From Shewanella metallivivens (GTDB taxonomy: Bacteria; Pseudomonadota; Gammaproteobacteria; Enterobacterales; Shewanellaceae), in contig NZ_JAQQPZ010000002.1 of NCBI RefSeq assembly GCF_028750675.1, positions 435,800-499,799 on the forward strand: a DNA stretch of 64,000 nucleotides, read 5' to 3'. The translations under genes were made by a program, and so were the position numbers. The notes under the pieces are model-generated. The model was not told the origin of the DNA. It did not search any database and saw only the letters and a program-made list of their open reading frames with translations. Below, one piece after another: positions 17,120 to 26,394 of this stretch. Numbering within the stretch: the stretch's first letter is position 1; each line of letters starts with the position of its first letter.

Positions 17120-18184
17120 ATGTTAGAAATTTATGCCGGTGACACGGCCTTAAAAACAATACAACAAGATGGCTTTTCTCCTGAGCTATTTAGCGCATTT
17201 TTAGGTGCCAGCGGTGGCCCCAAGTGGTTCACCTTGTTTGGCTTAGACAAATATCTTTTTGGCGACTTTTTTAAAGACAGACAACAGCCATTAAACCTAA
17301 TAGGCTCGAGTGCGGGGGCCTTTCGTGCTGCATGTTTTGCACAAAAAAATCCGGTTGCCGCCATAGAACGTTTGGCTAAAAACTACAGTGAAACCGTGTA
17401 TTCAGATGATAAAAAGCCACAACCGCTGGAGATTACAACCAAGGCATTTGAGTTACTCGAACAATTATTTGGCGCAACAGGCGCCGATGAAATCGTCAAT
17501 AATCCAGTATTTAAAGCGCATTTTATAGTGGCTAAATGCAATGGTTTTGTGGCTTCAGAAAACAACCTTAAACAAGGTATAGGGTTAACCAATAGCTTTA
17601 TTCGTAATGCGCTAAGTAGGCCGTTACTTAAAAGCCAGTATGAACGGTTTATTTTTCAACATTATCAAAGTGATTTAGTGATAAATGACCCAGATAGTAT
17701 TCCGACTACCGTCGTAGGTTTATCTGAGCAAAATATCAAACGCGCCTTGCTTGCGTCAGGCTCTATCCCGATGGTGATGCAAGGGATTAAGGATATTCCT
17801 GATTGTCCACCCGGTATGTACCGAGATGGCGGCATTATCGATTATCATTTTGACTTTACTATTCAAAATGAAGGCTTAACCTTGTACCCACATTTTAGCT
17901 CCACCTTAAAAGCGGGATGGTTTGATAAAAATTTGTCTCGCAATGTCAGATTACAACATTACGATAAAACCGTGTTGCTTTGCCCCTCTGCCGAGTTTGT
18001 TGCATCGTTGCCATATCAAAAAATTCCCGACCGCAAAGACTTTATTGAATTAACACCCGAGCAACGAATTAAGTATTGGAAGCAAGTGTTTGTTGATAGT
18101 GAAAAATTAGCGTTTCACTTTAAACATTTTTATCGTAACCAGAAGATCAGCAGCATTAAACATATTAGCCAGCTTTTTAGCTAA
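17120..18184 (+). CDS. Patatin-like phospholipase family protein
   Basis: Serine lipid acyl hydrolase of the patatin family, 354 residues. Visible parts are the glycine-rich oxyanion segment GASGGPKWFTLFGLDKYLFG, the nucleophile elbow IGSSAGAFRAA (GxSxG) and the dyad aspartate in MYRDGGIIDYHFD. No signal peptide is seen, so it is probably cytoplasmic or membrane-associated. It might release acyl groups from membrane or storage lipid, or hydrolyse an ester of the pathway substrate. It starts 102 bases after the operon 2 terminator, with only a weak ribosome site. I could not find the paired LysR boxes before it. Confidence 0.85.
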   Translation: MLEIYAGDTALKTIQQDGFSPELFSAFLGASGGPKWFTLFGLDKYLFGDFFKDRQQPLNLIGSSAGAFRAACFAQKNPVAAIERLAKNYSETVYSDDKKPQPLEITTKAFELLEQLFGATGADEIVNNPVFKAHFIVAKCNGFVASENNLKQGIGLTNSFIRNALSRPLLKSQYERFIFQHYQSDLVINDPDSIPTTVVGLSEQNIKRALLASGSIPMVMQGIKDIPDCPPGMYRDGGIIDYHFDFTIQNEGLTLYPHFSSTLKAGWFDKNLSRNVRLQHYDKTVLLCPSAEFVASLPYQKIPDRKDFIELTPEQRIKYWKQVFVDSEKLAFHFKHFYRNQKISSIKHISQLFS

Positions 18185-18242
18185 AAATATTTATATAACG
18201 CCTAATACAGGCACCTAACTAACAGAAAATGAGAGTGTACAC

Positions 18243-19241
18243 ATGAGCACATTTACTGCAATCAATCTTATCGCTCGTCCACAAGGCGGCCCAGTAGGCC
18301 CAGAATTATTTGAAGTAGTACAAAAGCCGATGCCAATCGTTGCCGATGGTCAATTTCTCGTTAAACAGAGCCATATGTCACTTGATCCTGCCATGTTTGG
18401 CTGGATGAGCCCAGACACAGAAAGCTATATTCCACCCGTTGAGTTAGGCGAGGTGATGCGCAGCTCAGGGATTGGTGAAGTGGTTGAAAGCAAGCATCTA
18501 GACTTTAGCGTGGGTGATCGTGTAATGGGCATGATGGGTTGGCAAGAATATTTTTTAAGTAATGGCCCAGGGTTAAACAAAGTGACCGCGCCATTACCCG
18601 ATGAAGCCATATTGTCAGTTTTTGCGTTACCAGGCTTAACGGCTACCCAAGGACTTTTTAATGTGGGTAAACCTAAAAAGGGCGAAACCATTGTGGTTTC
18701 AGGTGCGGCGGGCTCAGTGGGCTCTATTGTTGGACAGCTGGCGAAAGCGGATGGATTAACGGTCATTGGTGTTGTTGGCAGCGATGAAAAAGCAGAGTGG
18801 ATTGTAAACGAATTAGGTTTTGACGGTGCCATTAATTACAAAACAGATGATATAGAAGCCAAGCTTGTGGAGCTAACGCCAAAGGGTGTTGATATCTATT
18901 TTGAAAACACGGGCGGTCCTATTCAACATCATGTATTCGCCAGAATGAATGCCCATGGACGCATAGTGGTGTGTGGCATGATTGCTGATTATGCTAAAGC
19001 TGTGCCTGATTTAGGCCCTAATTGGATCCAGGTGATCAAAAAGCGCCTCACTATCCAAGGCTTTACTATGCCAGACCACTTTGGCGATGTTCCGGCCTTA
19101 TTACAAAAACTGACACCCTATGTCATGAATGGACAGATTAAGCATCGCGCGCATGTTTTAGAGGGACTTGAATCAGCAATGACCGGACTTAATTTGTTCT
19201 TTACGGGTGCTAACAAAGGCAAATTAATCGTTAAAATTTAA
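18243..19241 (+). CDS. Zinc-independent NADP-dependent medium-chain reductase (CurA/PTGR-like)
   Basis: Medium-chain dehydrogenase/reductase of 332 residues of the leukotriene B4 dehydrogenase / curcumin reductase group. It lacks the zinc-binding Cys/His set. The nucleotide site is VVSGAAGSVGSIVGQLAKA, and VDIYFENTGG together with FARMNAHGRIVVCGMIADY are family landmarks. Such enzymes reduce the C=C bond of enals and enones with NADPH. Together with the OYE-type gene in operon 1 this gives the cluster two unrelated ene-reductases. AGAG lies just before the start. The gap to the patatin gene is 58 bases and contains nothing obvious, so both may be on one transcript. Confidence 0.9.
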   Translation: MSTFTAINLIARPQGGPVGPELFEVVQKPMPIVADGQFLVKQSHMSLDPAMFGWMSPDTESYIPPVELGEVMRSSGIGEVVESKHLDFSVGDRVMGMMGWQEYFLSNGPGLNKVTAPLPDEAILSVFALPGLTATQGLFNVGKPKKGETIVVSGAAGSVGSIVGQLAKADGLTVIGVVGSDEKAEWIVNELGFDGAINYKTDDIEAKLVELTPKGVDIYFENTGGPIQHHVFARMNAHGRIVVCGMIADYAKAVPDLGPNWIQVIKKRLTIQGFTMPDHFGDVPALLQKLTPYVMNGQIKHRAHVLEGLESAMTGLNLFFTGANKGKLIVKI

Positions 19242-19254
19242 TCATTAATTCATT

Positions 19255-19279
19255 AGCACAACCGACATCTGGTTGTGCT
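19255..19279 (+). terminator. Hairpin after the CurA-like gene
   Basis: A perfect 9-bp stem (AGCACAACC with GGTTGTGCT) and a 7-base loop. There is no following T-run, so it may be an attenuator or mRNA-stabilising hairpin rather than a true terminator. Confidence 0.4.
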
Positions 19280-19313
19280 GATTGATTGAACATCTGGCCA
19301 GCAGGTAAACAAT

Positions 19314-21428
19314 ATGAGCGAAATCAATACCCATTATCGAAATTGCAATATCTGTGAGGCCATGTGTGGCTTAGAAATTAGCTATCAAGATCAGCAAATT
19401 ATCTCTATTAAAGGCGATCAACTTGACCCATTTAGTCAAGGTTACAATTGCCCCAAAGCATTAGCGTTAGAAGATTTTTATACGGATAACGACCGTTTAA
19501 AAACCCCAATAAAACGCACGGCCTCAGGTTGGCAAGCCATTAGTTGGGATGATGCGTTGACTGAAATTGTCGATAAATTCAAAAGTATTCAGCAACAACA
19601 TGGCAAAAATGCATTAGCGGTGTATTTAGGCAATCCCAACGCTCACAGTTTAGGCAATGCGTTATTTCTCAAACCGTTTATGAAATCACTCGGCACCCTT
19701 AATCGGTTTAGCTCAGCCTCTGCCGATCAATTACCGCATCATGTGGCCGCAAATTTTATGTTTGGCGCAGGCATGTTAATCCCCGTGTCTGATATTGACC
19801 GAACTAATTTTATGTTAATTATTGGGGCAAACCCTGTCGTGTCGAATGGCAGTATGATGACCGCACCAAATGTTATTGGTCGCTTAAAAGCCATCCAAAA
19901 ACGCGGTGGCAAAGTCGTGGTTGTCGACCCGCGAAAAACCCGCACCGCTAAAATAGCCGATCAACATGTGTTTATTCGCCCTGAAAAAGACGCCTTTTTA
20001 CTGCTGGCATTGATACATTGTGTATTTGTGCATAACAAGGTCAATTTACGTCATTTAAGCGACAAGGTTGAAGGGTTAGATGACGTCGAAAACCTAGTGA
20101 AAGATTACTCGCCAAATGTTGTCAGTCCATTAGTGGGCATTGCTGCAGAGGAGATTGAATCCTTATCAGCGCAAATGTTAGCTGCAGACTCAGCTGTTTG
20201 TTATAGCCGCATGGGGGCATCAACCCAGTCATTTGGTGGTATCTGTTTATGGCTCACTAATGTACTCAATATCATTACTGGTAACTTTGATCGCGCTGGT
20301 GGGGCAATGTTTCCACAACCAGCTTTTGATTTATTGCGTAATCACCATGCGGGTCATAAAACATCATTTGGTCAACATCAATCACGCGTGCGTAAATTAC
20401 CGTTTTTTAATGGTGAATTTCCAGTCGCAGCGTTAGCTGAAGAAATCCAAACACCGGGTGAAGGCCAAATTAGAAGTTTGATTACGGTTGCTGGTAATCC
20501 TGTATTATCTGCACCGAGTGGTCATCAGCTTGCCGCGGCATTTAACGAGCTTGATTTTATGGTGTCGATTGATATCTACCTCAATGAAACCACCAAATAC
20601 GCTGACATTATTTTACCGGGCACCACGGGTGTCGAAAACTCACATTTTGATATTTTCTTTAACTCGTTTTCTGTTAGAAACACGGTTAAATATTCTGCGC
20701 CGCTATTTGAAAAGCACAGCGATCAACGTAACGATTGGCAAATATTGAAAGAGATTTCTGCACGCATGCTCAATATTGGTGCCGACGACCCAATGCAGCA
20801 AGTTACCCCTGAAATGATTTTGGATATGGAGCTTAAACAAGGTCCATATGGCAAGCAGGGCATGAGTTTGAAAAAATTAATCGATAATCCACACGGCATT
20901 GACATTGGCCCATTAATGCCATGTTTATTAGAGCGAATTAAAACCACTAATGGCAAGATTGATTTATTCCCGCAGGTGTATCGCGACGATTTACCGCGCT
21001 TGCAGGCGGTCATGACTCAAACCACACGTGATAATCAATATCCATTTGATTTAATCAGCCGACGATTAGTGAAAAGCCACAACACTTGGACCCAAAATTC
21101 AGAGCGGTTAATTAAAGGAAAAAATCCTTGTACTTTAGAGGTCAATTCTCTTGATGCCAAAGCACTGGGTATTGAGCAGGGACAAGTGGTTACTGTTACC
21201 TCAGCCGTGGGAGAAATTAACATAGAAGTGGTCATCACAGATGATATTCAGCCAGGCGTTGTCACCATGCCGCAAGGGTGGGGTCATAATCAGCAAGGCA
21301 CCAATATGTCTGTTGCCCAGACTCAACCTGGCGTGAGCATTAATGATTTAACAGATGCTAAACGAGTTGATATGCTGACAGGAAACGCGGCGTTTAATGG
21401 CACTCCAGTTGCGATCAAGCTTGCTTAA
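19314..21428 (+). CDS. Molybdopterin oxidoreductase (DMSO reductase family, formate-dehydrogenase-like)
   Basis: Molybdenum or tungsten enzyme of 704 residues. An N-terminal [4Fe-4S] site is built by C11, C14, C18 and C46 (CNICEAMC then YNCPKA). Later blocks fit bis-molybdopterin binding: IIGANPVVSNGSMM, VVVDPRKTRTAKIADQH, ITGNFDRAGGAMF and the C-terminal VNSLDAKALGIEQGQVVTV beta-barrel domain. No Tat signal is seen, so it is probably cytoplasmic. At the position where formate dehydrogenases carry Cys or Sec I see SSASADQLPHH, with no cysteine; the metal ligand, and hence the reaction, is unclear. The next two genes encode a CoxD-like AAA ATPase and a CoxE-like VWA protein, probably for its maturation. 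Confidence 0.88.
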   Translation: MSEINTHYRNCNICEAMCGLEISYQDQQIISIKGDQLDPFSQGYNCPKALALEDFYTDNDRLKTPIKRTASGWQAISWDDALTEIVDKFKSIQQQHGKNALAVYLGNPNAHSLGNALFLKPFMKSLGTLNRFSSASADQLPHHVAANFMFGAGMLIPVSDIDRTNFMLIIGANPVVSNGSMMTAPNVIGRLKAIQKRGGKVVVVDPRKTRTAKIADQHVFIRPEKDAFLLLALIHCVFVHNKVNLRHLSDKVEGLDDVENLVKDYSPNVVSPLVGIAAEEIESLSAQMLAADSAVCYSRMGASTQSFGGICLWLTNVLNIITGNFDRAGGAMFPQPAFDLLRNHHAGHKTSFGQHQSRVRKLPFFNGEFPVAALAEEIQTPGEGQIRSLITVAGNPVLSAPSGHQLAAAFNELDFMVSIDIYLNETTKYADIILPGTTGVENSHFDIFFNSFSVRNTVKYSAPLFEKHSDQRNDWQILKEISARMLNIGADDPMQQVTPEMILDMELKQGPYGKQGMSLKKLIDNPHGIDIGPLMPCLLERIKTTNGKIDLFPQVYRDDLPRLQAVMTQTTRDNQYPFDLISRRLVKSHNTWTQNSERLIKGKNPCTLEVNSLDAKALGIEQGQVVTVTSAVGEINIEVVITDDIQPGVVTMPQGWGHNQQGTNMSVAQTQPGVSINDLTDAKRVDMLTGNAAFNGTPVAIKLA

Positions 21429-21475
21429 TGATTCAAAGTATAAACAAAAATAACGAATGAATAGAAAGGTTAACC

Positions 21476-22309
21476 ATGTTTAAAAGTACCCAAAACTACA
21501 TTGCATCAAACGACCTCACATTAGCGGTTAATGCCGCCATTGCGCTCGAAAAACCGTTATTGATAAAAGGGGAGCCTGGCACGGGTAAAACACAGTTAGC
21601 AGAAGAGTTAGCGTGCTCACTTAACTGTAAACTGTATCAATGGCATATTAAGTCGACCACGAAAGCCCAGCAAGGTTTGTATGAATACGATGCCGTATCT
21701 CGCCTGCGTGACAGCCAGTTAGGTGATGCCCGTGTACATGACATTAGCAACTACATTGTGAAAGGTAAGTTATGGCAGGCATTTGAAGAAGAACAACGCC
21801 CCATTTTATTGATTGATGAAATCGATAAGGCCGACATCGAATTTCCTAACGACTTGCTGCAAGAGCTCGATAAAATGGAATTTTATGTCTATGAAACTCA
21901 ACAAGTGATTAAAGCAAAACAACGTCCCATTATTATCATCACCTCTAACAACGAAAAAGAGCTGCCCGATGCCTTTTTAAGACGTTGTTTTTTCCATTAC
22001 ATTAAGTTTCCGACCAAAGAGGAAATGGCCAAGATCATCGATGTGCATCATCCGAATGTTAAGCAGGAGTTGTTACAGCAAGCATTAGAGGTATTTTTCG
22101 ATTTGCGTGACGTCAATGGCATTAAGAAAAAGCCGTCAACATCTGAGCTCATTGATTGGTTAAAACTGCTGATATCGGACGACATTTCACAACAGACCTT
22201 ACTGAATAAACAATCTGACATCGTTCCGTTGTTTGGCGCATTATTAAAGAATGAACAAGATGTGTCGTTGATCGAAAAACTGGCCTTTATGAGCCGCAGA
22301 AACAGGTAG
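21476..22309 (+). CDS. MoxR-family AAA+ ATPase (CoxD-like)
   Basis: AAA+ ATPase of 277 residues. Walker A is GEPGTGKT at 32-39 and Walker B is LLIDEID at 111-117. Sensor 1 is IIITSNNEKELP, and the arginine finger is in DAFLRRCFFHYIKF. MoxR proteins work as chaperone-like remodelers with a VWA partner. The CoxD/CoxE pair of carbon-monoxide dehydrogenase operons matures the metal site of a molybdenum enzyme. Here the VWA partner is the next gene (7 bases on) and a molybdopterin enzyme precedes it, so maturation of that enzyme is the best guess. AAAGG precedes the ATG. Confidence 0.9.
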   Translation: MFKSTQNYIASNDLTLAVNAAIALEKPLLIKGEPGTGKTQLAEELACSLNCKLYQWHIKSTTKAQQGLYEYDAVSRLRDSQLGDARVHDISNYIVKGKLWQAFEEEQRPILLIDEIDKADIEFPNDLLQELDKMEFYVYETQQVIKAKQRPIIIITSNNEKELPDAFLRRCFFHYIKFPTKEEMAKIIDVHHPNVKQELLQQALEVFFDLRDVNGIKKKPSTSELIDWLKLLISDDISQQTLLNKQSDIVPLFGALLKNEQDVSLIEKLAFMSRRNR

Positions 22310-22316
22310 TATAGCT

Positions 22317-23489
22317 GTGTTTATTGATTTTTTTCTCACCCTAAAAAAACACAAAGTACCGTGTAGTTTGCGTGAACTACTTGATCTTATTGCTTTGCTT
22401 AAAAAAGGCGTGGTGTTTGCTGACGTTGAAGCGTTTTATAATTTAGCCAAGATTGTCATGGTAAAAGATGAGATCTATTACGACAAATACGACAACGCCT
22501 TTGCTGAGTATTTTCAAGGTATCGAACATATTGATATATTTGACAATATTTTACCAGAGGACTGGCTGCGTAAAGAGTTTGAAAAACATTTAAGCCAAGA
22601 AGAAAAAGACCAACTTAACGCACTTGGCGGTCTTGAAGAGCTAATGAAAACACTGAAAGAGCGTTTAGAAGAACAAAAAAAACGTCATGCTGGTGGTAAT
22701 AAATGGGTTGGTACAGGTGGCACATCGCCTTTTGGCGCTTATGGCTATAACCCTGAAGGCATACGAGTGGGTCAGGATAAAAACCGAAATTACAGTGCGG
22801 TTAAAGTCTGGGATAAACGCGAGTTTAAAAACTTTGACCAGGACCGAGAGCTTGGCACCCGTAATATTAAATTGGCCCTTAAAAAGTTACGTAAATTTGC
22901 ACGAACAGGTGCCAGTGAAAAACTCGATATTAATACCACTATTCGCTCAACCGCTCAAAATGGCGGCCTGCTCGACGTACACATGGAGCCAGAGCGTCAT
23001 AACGCGGTAAAAGTGCTGATGTTTTTTGATATCGGCGGTTCAATGGACGATTACATTCATACCTGTGAAGAGTTATTTTCTGCCGCGCACAGCGAATTTA
23101 AACACTTGCGCTTTTTTTATTTTCATAACTGCTTATATGAAAGAGTATGGCAAGACAATAATCGCCGGTTTGATAAAACCATCGAACTAGAAGAAGTGTT
23201 ACGGACTTTTTCGTCTGACTATAAAGTGATTTTTGTTGGCGATGCTACGATGGGGCCATACGAGATTATTGCCAAAGGTGGCAGTGTTGAACATTGGAAT
23301 GAAAAACCCGGAATAGACTACATGAATCGGTTACTTGGTCATTTTCATAAAGTGGCCTGGCTAAATCCACAGCCAGAACAATACTGGCAGGTGCATCATT
23401 CAATTTCGATTATTCAAAAGCTGGTTGGCAACAAAATGTACCCTTTGACAGTCGATGGCATAGGCCGGGCCATTAAAGACTTGAGTTAA
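22317..23489 (+). CDS. VWA-domain protein (CoxE-like)
   Basis: Protein of 390 residues with a helical N-terminal region (1-125, including a charged EELMKTLKERLEEQKKRH segment) and a C-terminal von Willebrand A domain from about 228. The MIDAS metal motif reads FFDIGGSMDD (D238-x-G-x-S242), with glycine where the canonical DxSxS has its first serine; I recall this variant in other CoxE-like proteins. It starts with GTG at 22317, seven bases after the AAA ATPase stop, implying translational coupling. It is the expected partner of that ATPase. The cargo is probably the molybdopterin enzyme encoded upstream. Confidence 0.88.
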   Translation: MFIDFFLTLKKHKVPCSLRELLDLIALLKKGVVFADVEAFYNLAKIVMVKDEIYYDKYDNAFAEYFQGIEHIDIFDNILPEDWLRKEFEKHLSQEEKDQLNALGGLEELMKTLKERLEEQKKRHAGGNKWVGTGGTSPFGAYGYNPEGIRVGQDKNRNYSAVKVWDKREFKNFDQDRELGTRNIKLALKKLRKFARTGASEKLDINTTIRSTAQNGGLLDVHMEPERHNAVKVLMFFDIGGSMDDYIHTCEELFSAAHSEFKHLRFFYFHNCLYERVWQDNNRRFDKTIELEEVLRTFSSDYKVIFVGDATMGPYEIIAKGGSVEHWNEKPGIDYMNRLLGHFHKVAWLNPQPEQYWQVHHSISIIQKLVGNKMYPLTVDGIGRAIKDLS

Positions 23490-23527
23490 TCTCATATCAG
23501 GTTAGTTAATTCATATTAAGGACAGCT

Positions 23528-24322
23528 ATGTTGTATCACGGATTATCGATTATGTTGGCCCCAGTGTTGATATTACAAGGGCTCAAAGTGCGCCGCACAA
23601 CCCCAAGACTTGCAGAGCCAGAAGGCGAACGTGTCGGTCAAACCGGGCCAAACCCCACGTTAAAATTATTGATTTTAGGAGACTCTGCAGCAGCAGGCGT
23701 TGGGGTGACAAATCAAAGTGAGGCGTTATTGGGCCAAATCCTTGAGCAATTAAGCCCCAAAGTAGATGTCAATTACGCTTTATTTGCTAAAACAGGGGCA
23801 ACCACATCAAGTACCTTACAAGCACTCAATGAGCCGGTTGAGTGTAGTCATCCCATACTCGGGCAAACGCATTTTGATGTTATCGTCACGTCATTAGGGG
23901 TTAACGATATTACCTCATCGGTGAGTTGTGGAAAGTGGGTACAGCAACAACAGCAATTTTTTGAACTCATCAGAGTGCGTTATCAACCTAAACTGATCCT
24001 CGTAACGGCTTTACCGCCATTGGGGTTGTTTCCGGCATTGCCCAATCCACTTCGGTGGAGTTTAGGCAAACGTGCAAATCAGTTTAATCGCAGGTTGCAG
24101 CAATTAATATTCAAACTTAACCAGCAGGGCAATCGAACGAGTCAATTTTCCATGATTACATTGCCCTTAGACAACCCACAACCAGAACTATCTATGCTGG
24201 AATTTATGCGCCAAGTGATGGCGAGCGATGGGTTTCACCCAGGCGCACCCATTTATAATGCATGGGCGAGTTTAGTGGTAGAGCAGATAGTTGATGGTGG
24301 TGTTGTCCCAACGTTCGTTTAG
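23528..24322 (+). CDS. SGNH/GDSL-family hydrolase
   Basis: Esterase/lipase-like protein of 264 residues. Block I is LILGDSAAAGVGV (nucleophile S53), block III is SLGVNDIT (oxyanion Asn), and block V is MASDGFHPGAPIY (Asp and His). A short hydrophobic N terminus (LSIMLAPVLILQGL) could be an uncleaved membrane anchor rather than a standard signal peptide. AAGGA precedes the ATG, 38 bases after the VWA gene, so it may be the last member of that transcript. The substrate is unknown; lipid or acetyl esters are typical. It converges on a secreted deacetylase/esterase pair, one of which is a second SGNH protein of different subtype. Confidence 0.87.
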   Translation: MLYHGLSIMLAPVLILQGLKVRRTTPRLAEPEGERVGQTGPNPTLKLLILGDSAAAGVGVTNQSEALLGQILEQLSPKVDVNYALFAKTGATTSSTLQALNEPVECSHPILGQTHFDVIVTSLGVNDITSSVSCGKWVQQQQQFFELIRVRYQPKLILVTALPPLGLFPALPNPLRWSLGKRANQFNRRLQQLIFKLNQQGNRTSQFSMITLPLDNPQPELSMLEFMRQVMASDGFHPGAPIYNAWASLVVEQIVDGGVVPTFV

Positions 24323-24378
24323 CCACTAATACGTAAGGTAAGCATGAGATTAATCTGTATCGATTTAGTGGGGCTATA

Positions 24379-25155
24379 TTACTGTTTGGTATTTTCTAAA
24401 AATTGAATAAACTCTGCTGCCGATACATACCAAATATCATCTTTGTTTGAGATAGTCCGAATAAGCTTTTCAGCGTAATCCCAATTATTATTTTGGGTCT
24501 TTTTATCAAACTCCCAAGCGTGGCCCCATATCATCATCACGGTCAGTTTTTCGCTTTTAAGTGCGATATATTGTTCAACTAATGGCATTGCTTTTTCGTG
24601 GTGTACAGTAGGGTTCCACTCCATATGGTTTTTGGGTAGTTCAAAATTATGGGTATCGTTTGTGGTTCTTGCATTAGTCAATCCAGTTTGTTTAACTAAT
24701 TGCATGGCGGCGCTATCGTACGAACCTAAAGGGTAAGCAAATGATTTTAAGGGGCTGCCTTTAATCGGCGCTAAAATTTGTTGATCGCGAGAAAGTTGAA
24801 ATTTGAGTTCTGCTTCGTTTAAGCCAGCAAAGCCAGGATGTGAGTAGCTGTGACTTGCAATTTCATGGCCTTTGTAAAGCGACTTGATTTCATCAAGGTT
24901 AATGTATTCACCTTCTTTGCCAGTAAAGGCTTTCATCCAAGGTAGTTTTTTACCAAACAACCCAGAATTTAAGTTAAATGTACCAATAACACGATATTGA
25001 TTAAATAATTCAACCAATTTTCTATCTTGAATAACACCATCATCATAACTGAATATAACGGCTTTTGTTGCCCCGTTTGGGTAGTTGTGTATGGGTTTTT
25101 CATCTGCAAGGCAAAAATTTATAGCTGCAAAATAGATGATAAAAATATACTTCAT
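24379..25155 (-). CDS. Secreted polysaccharide deacetylase (NodB-like)
   Basis: Carbohydrate esterase-4-like deacetylase of about 258 residues with an N-terminal signal peptide (MKYIFIIYFAAINFCLA). The catalytic aspartates are in IFSYDDGV (D38-D39) and the metal-binding histidines in ASHSYSHPGF (HxxxH). FAYPLGSYD and a later IWGHAWEF complete the NodB pattern. The frame extends upstream, but the ATG at 25155 begins the signal peptide and overlaps the stop of the preceding esterase gene (ATGA), so the two are translationally coupled. It removes N- or O-acetyl groups from a glycan; which glycan is unknown. Confidence 0.88.
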   Translation of the reverse strand: MKYIFIIYFAAINFCLADEKPIHNYPNGATKAVIFSYDDGVIQDRKLVELFNQYRVIGTFNLNSGLFGKKLPWMKAFTGKEGEYINLDEIKSLYKGHEIASHSYSHPGFAGLNEAELKFQLSRDQQILAPIKGSPLKSFAYPLGSYDSAAMQLVKQTGLTNARTTNDTHNFELPKNHMEWNPTVHHEKAMPLVEQYIALKSEKLTVMMIWGHAWEFDKKTQNNNWDYAEKLIRTISNKDDIWYVSAAEFIQFLENTKQ

Positions 25156-25871
25156 TTTAACTCTGCCATTATTGGAGCCAGTTGCTCCGCCCATAGTGCG
25201 TAGCCTGCTTGATTTAAATGTGTCCCATCGGTAGTGAGAGCCTTGTTCATTGTGCCATTTGAGGATAAAAATGCAGCATGTAAATCGATATAGGTAAAAC
25301 GTGCGTGTTTAATCATTTTGATTTGTTGATTAACGGTTTGCACCATGTCAGTGATAAAAGCGCGATGATCAGGCAGAATACTTTGCACAAAAATAGGCGT
25401 ATTAGGCAGGGCTTCGTTTAGTTGTATTACGATGTTTTCGATGTTTTCACTGACAGACGATAAGTTTTTTACTTGTTTAATATAATAAAAATTATAAATA
25501 TCGTTTACACCTATTTTTAAAAATATCGCCTTAGGTTGTGTCATTTTTAATTCGTCTAGGCGAGCCAAAACACCATAGGTCGTGTCACCGCTAATACCAC
25601 GGTTTCTCACTCGCAGATCATTAAACCTAATTGCCCAATTTAGCCCTTGCTCTGTAATACTGTCGCCGATAAATACAATATCATTTGATCGCAAAGGCTG
25701 TAATGTAAAATGTGCAATTCGTTCTGAGTAATGATTTTTCAGCCAGTCAGATTGATAAGGGATTGGTTCTTCGGCATTTGCATGAACACTGGCAACGCCA
25801 GAGCATACAAAAAGCAAAAAAAGAACAAATGATGTGTTTTTGTGTGAAAATTGACTTCGTTTAACGTCCAT
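25152..25871 (-). CDS. Secreted SGNH/GDSL esterase
   Basis: SGNH hydrolase of 239 residues with a signal peptide (VLFLLFVCSGVASVHA, cleavage near residue 30). The catalytic serine is S71 in VFIGDSITEQG. Block III is LKIGVNDIYNF, and the Asp/His pair is in TTDGTHLNQAGY. It resembles the acetylhydrolase subtype that removes acetyl groups from sugars. It overlaps the downstream polysaccharide deacetylase gene by the ATGA junction, making a two-gene unit likely to deacetylate the same extracellular or periplasmic glycan. The upstream 523 bp are AT-rich without recognisable genes. Confidence 0.88.
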   Translation of the reverse strand: MDVKRSQFSHKNTSFVLFLLFVCSGVASVHANAEEPIPYQSDWLKNHYSERIAHFTLQPLRSNDIVFIGDSITEQGLNWAIRFNDLRVRNRGISGDTTYGVLARLDELKMTQPKAIFLKIGVNDIYNFYYIKQVKNLSSVSENIENIVIQLNEALPNTPIFVQSILPDHRAFITDMVQTVNQQIKMIKHARFTYIDLHAAFLSSNGTMNKALTTDGTHLNQAGYALWAEQLAPIMAELK

Positions 25872-26394
25872 AAAAATACCGTACTTACCAACATACTCAA
25901 ATTACAATGTATCGATTAATGCCAGATTTTGATATGTATTACATTCGTATTCAGTCAATATCGGTTTTCTATCAATAAGTAAATTTATTAGCTTAATACC
26001 ATCAACATGGCCATATATGACATTTTTTAAAATGTAAATTTAGCCACTTAGTGAAAAGCATGTGTTTTTGCCTAGGCGCTTACATATTAAGAATCGGTGA
26101 ACAAAAATCAATCTAAAAGACTATGTTGAGAAAATTAGAGCTATTTTAATATATTATTGTTGTTTGGTTTATTTTTACATTTTATCTTGAGCCTTTTAAG
26201 GTGCAATTTAAGTTTTTATTTGAGTGTAAGAGTCATTAAATTGCTTTAGTTCAGAGATATAGGAAATGTAGGGTGATGTTAATCAATAACACAAAGGTCG
26301 GCTTTTATCGGAGAGCCGCTCAATAAGCTGTTAGGTGTTTAATTCGCCCGATACCTAGAGCATTTCTTTATTTGGGCGAACAAAAGGTAACAGT
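25872..26394. other. 523-bp AT-rich intergenic region
   Basis: No gene is seen. It should hold the promoter of the esterase/deacetylase pair (minus strand) and that of the small secreted protein (plus strand). Near the right end is a 7-bp hairpin TTCGCCC/GGGCGAA (26343-26380), just before the ribosome site of the small gene. A segment resembling the 3' end of an integron attC site (ending GTTAGGT at 26330-26336) has no matching 5' half. Confidence 0.6.

Noticed and set aside
26290..26340. Possible integron attC recombination site before the small secreted gene
   Set aside because: Only the 3' half looks right (GTTAGGT); no matching ACCTAAC-type 5' half was found within about 150 bp, and no second site follows the gene, so a cassette is not supported.
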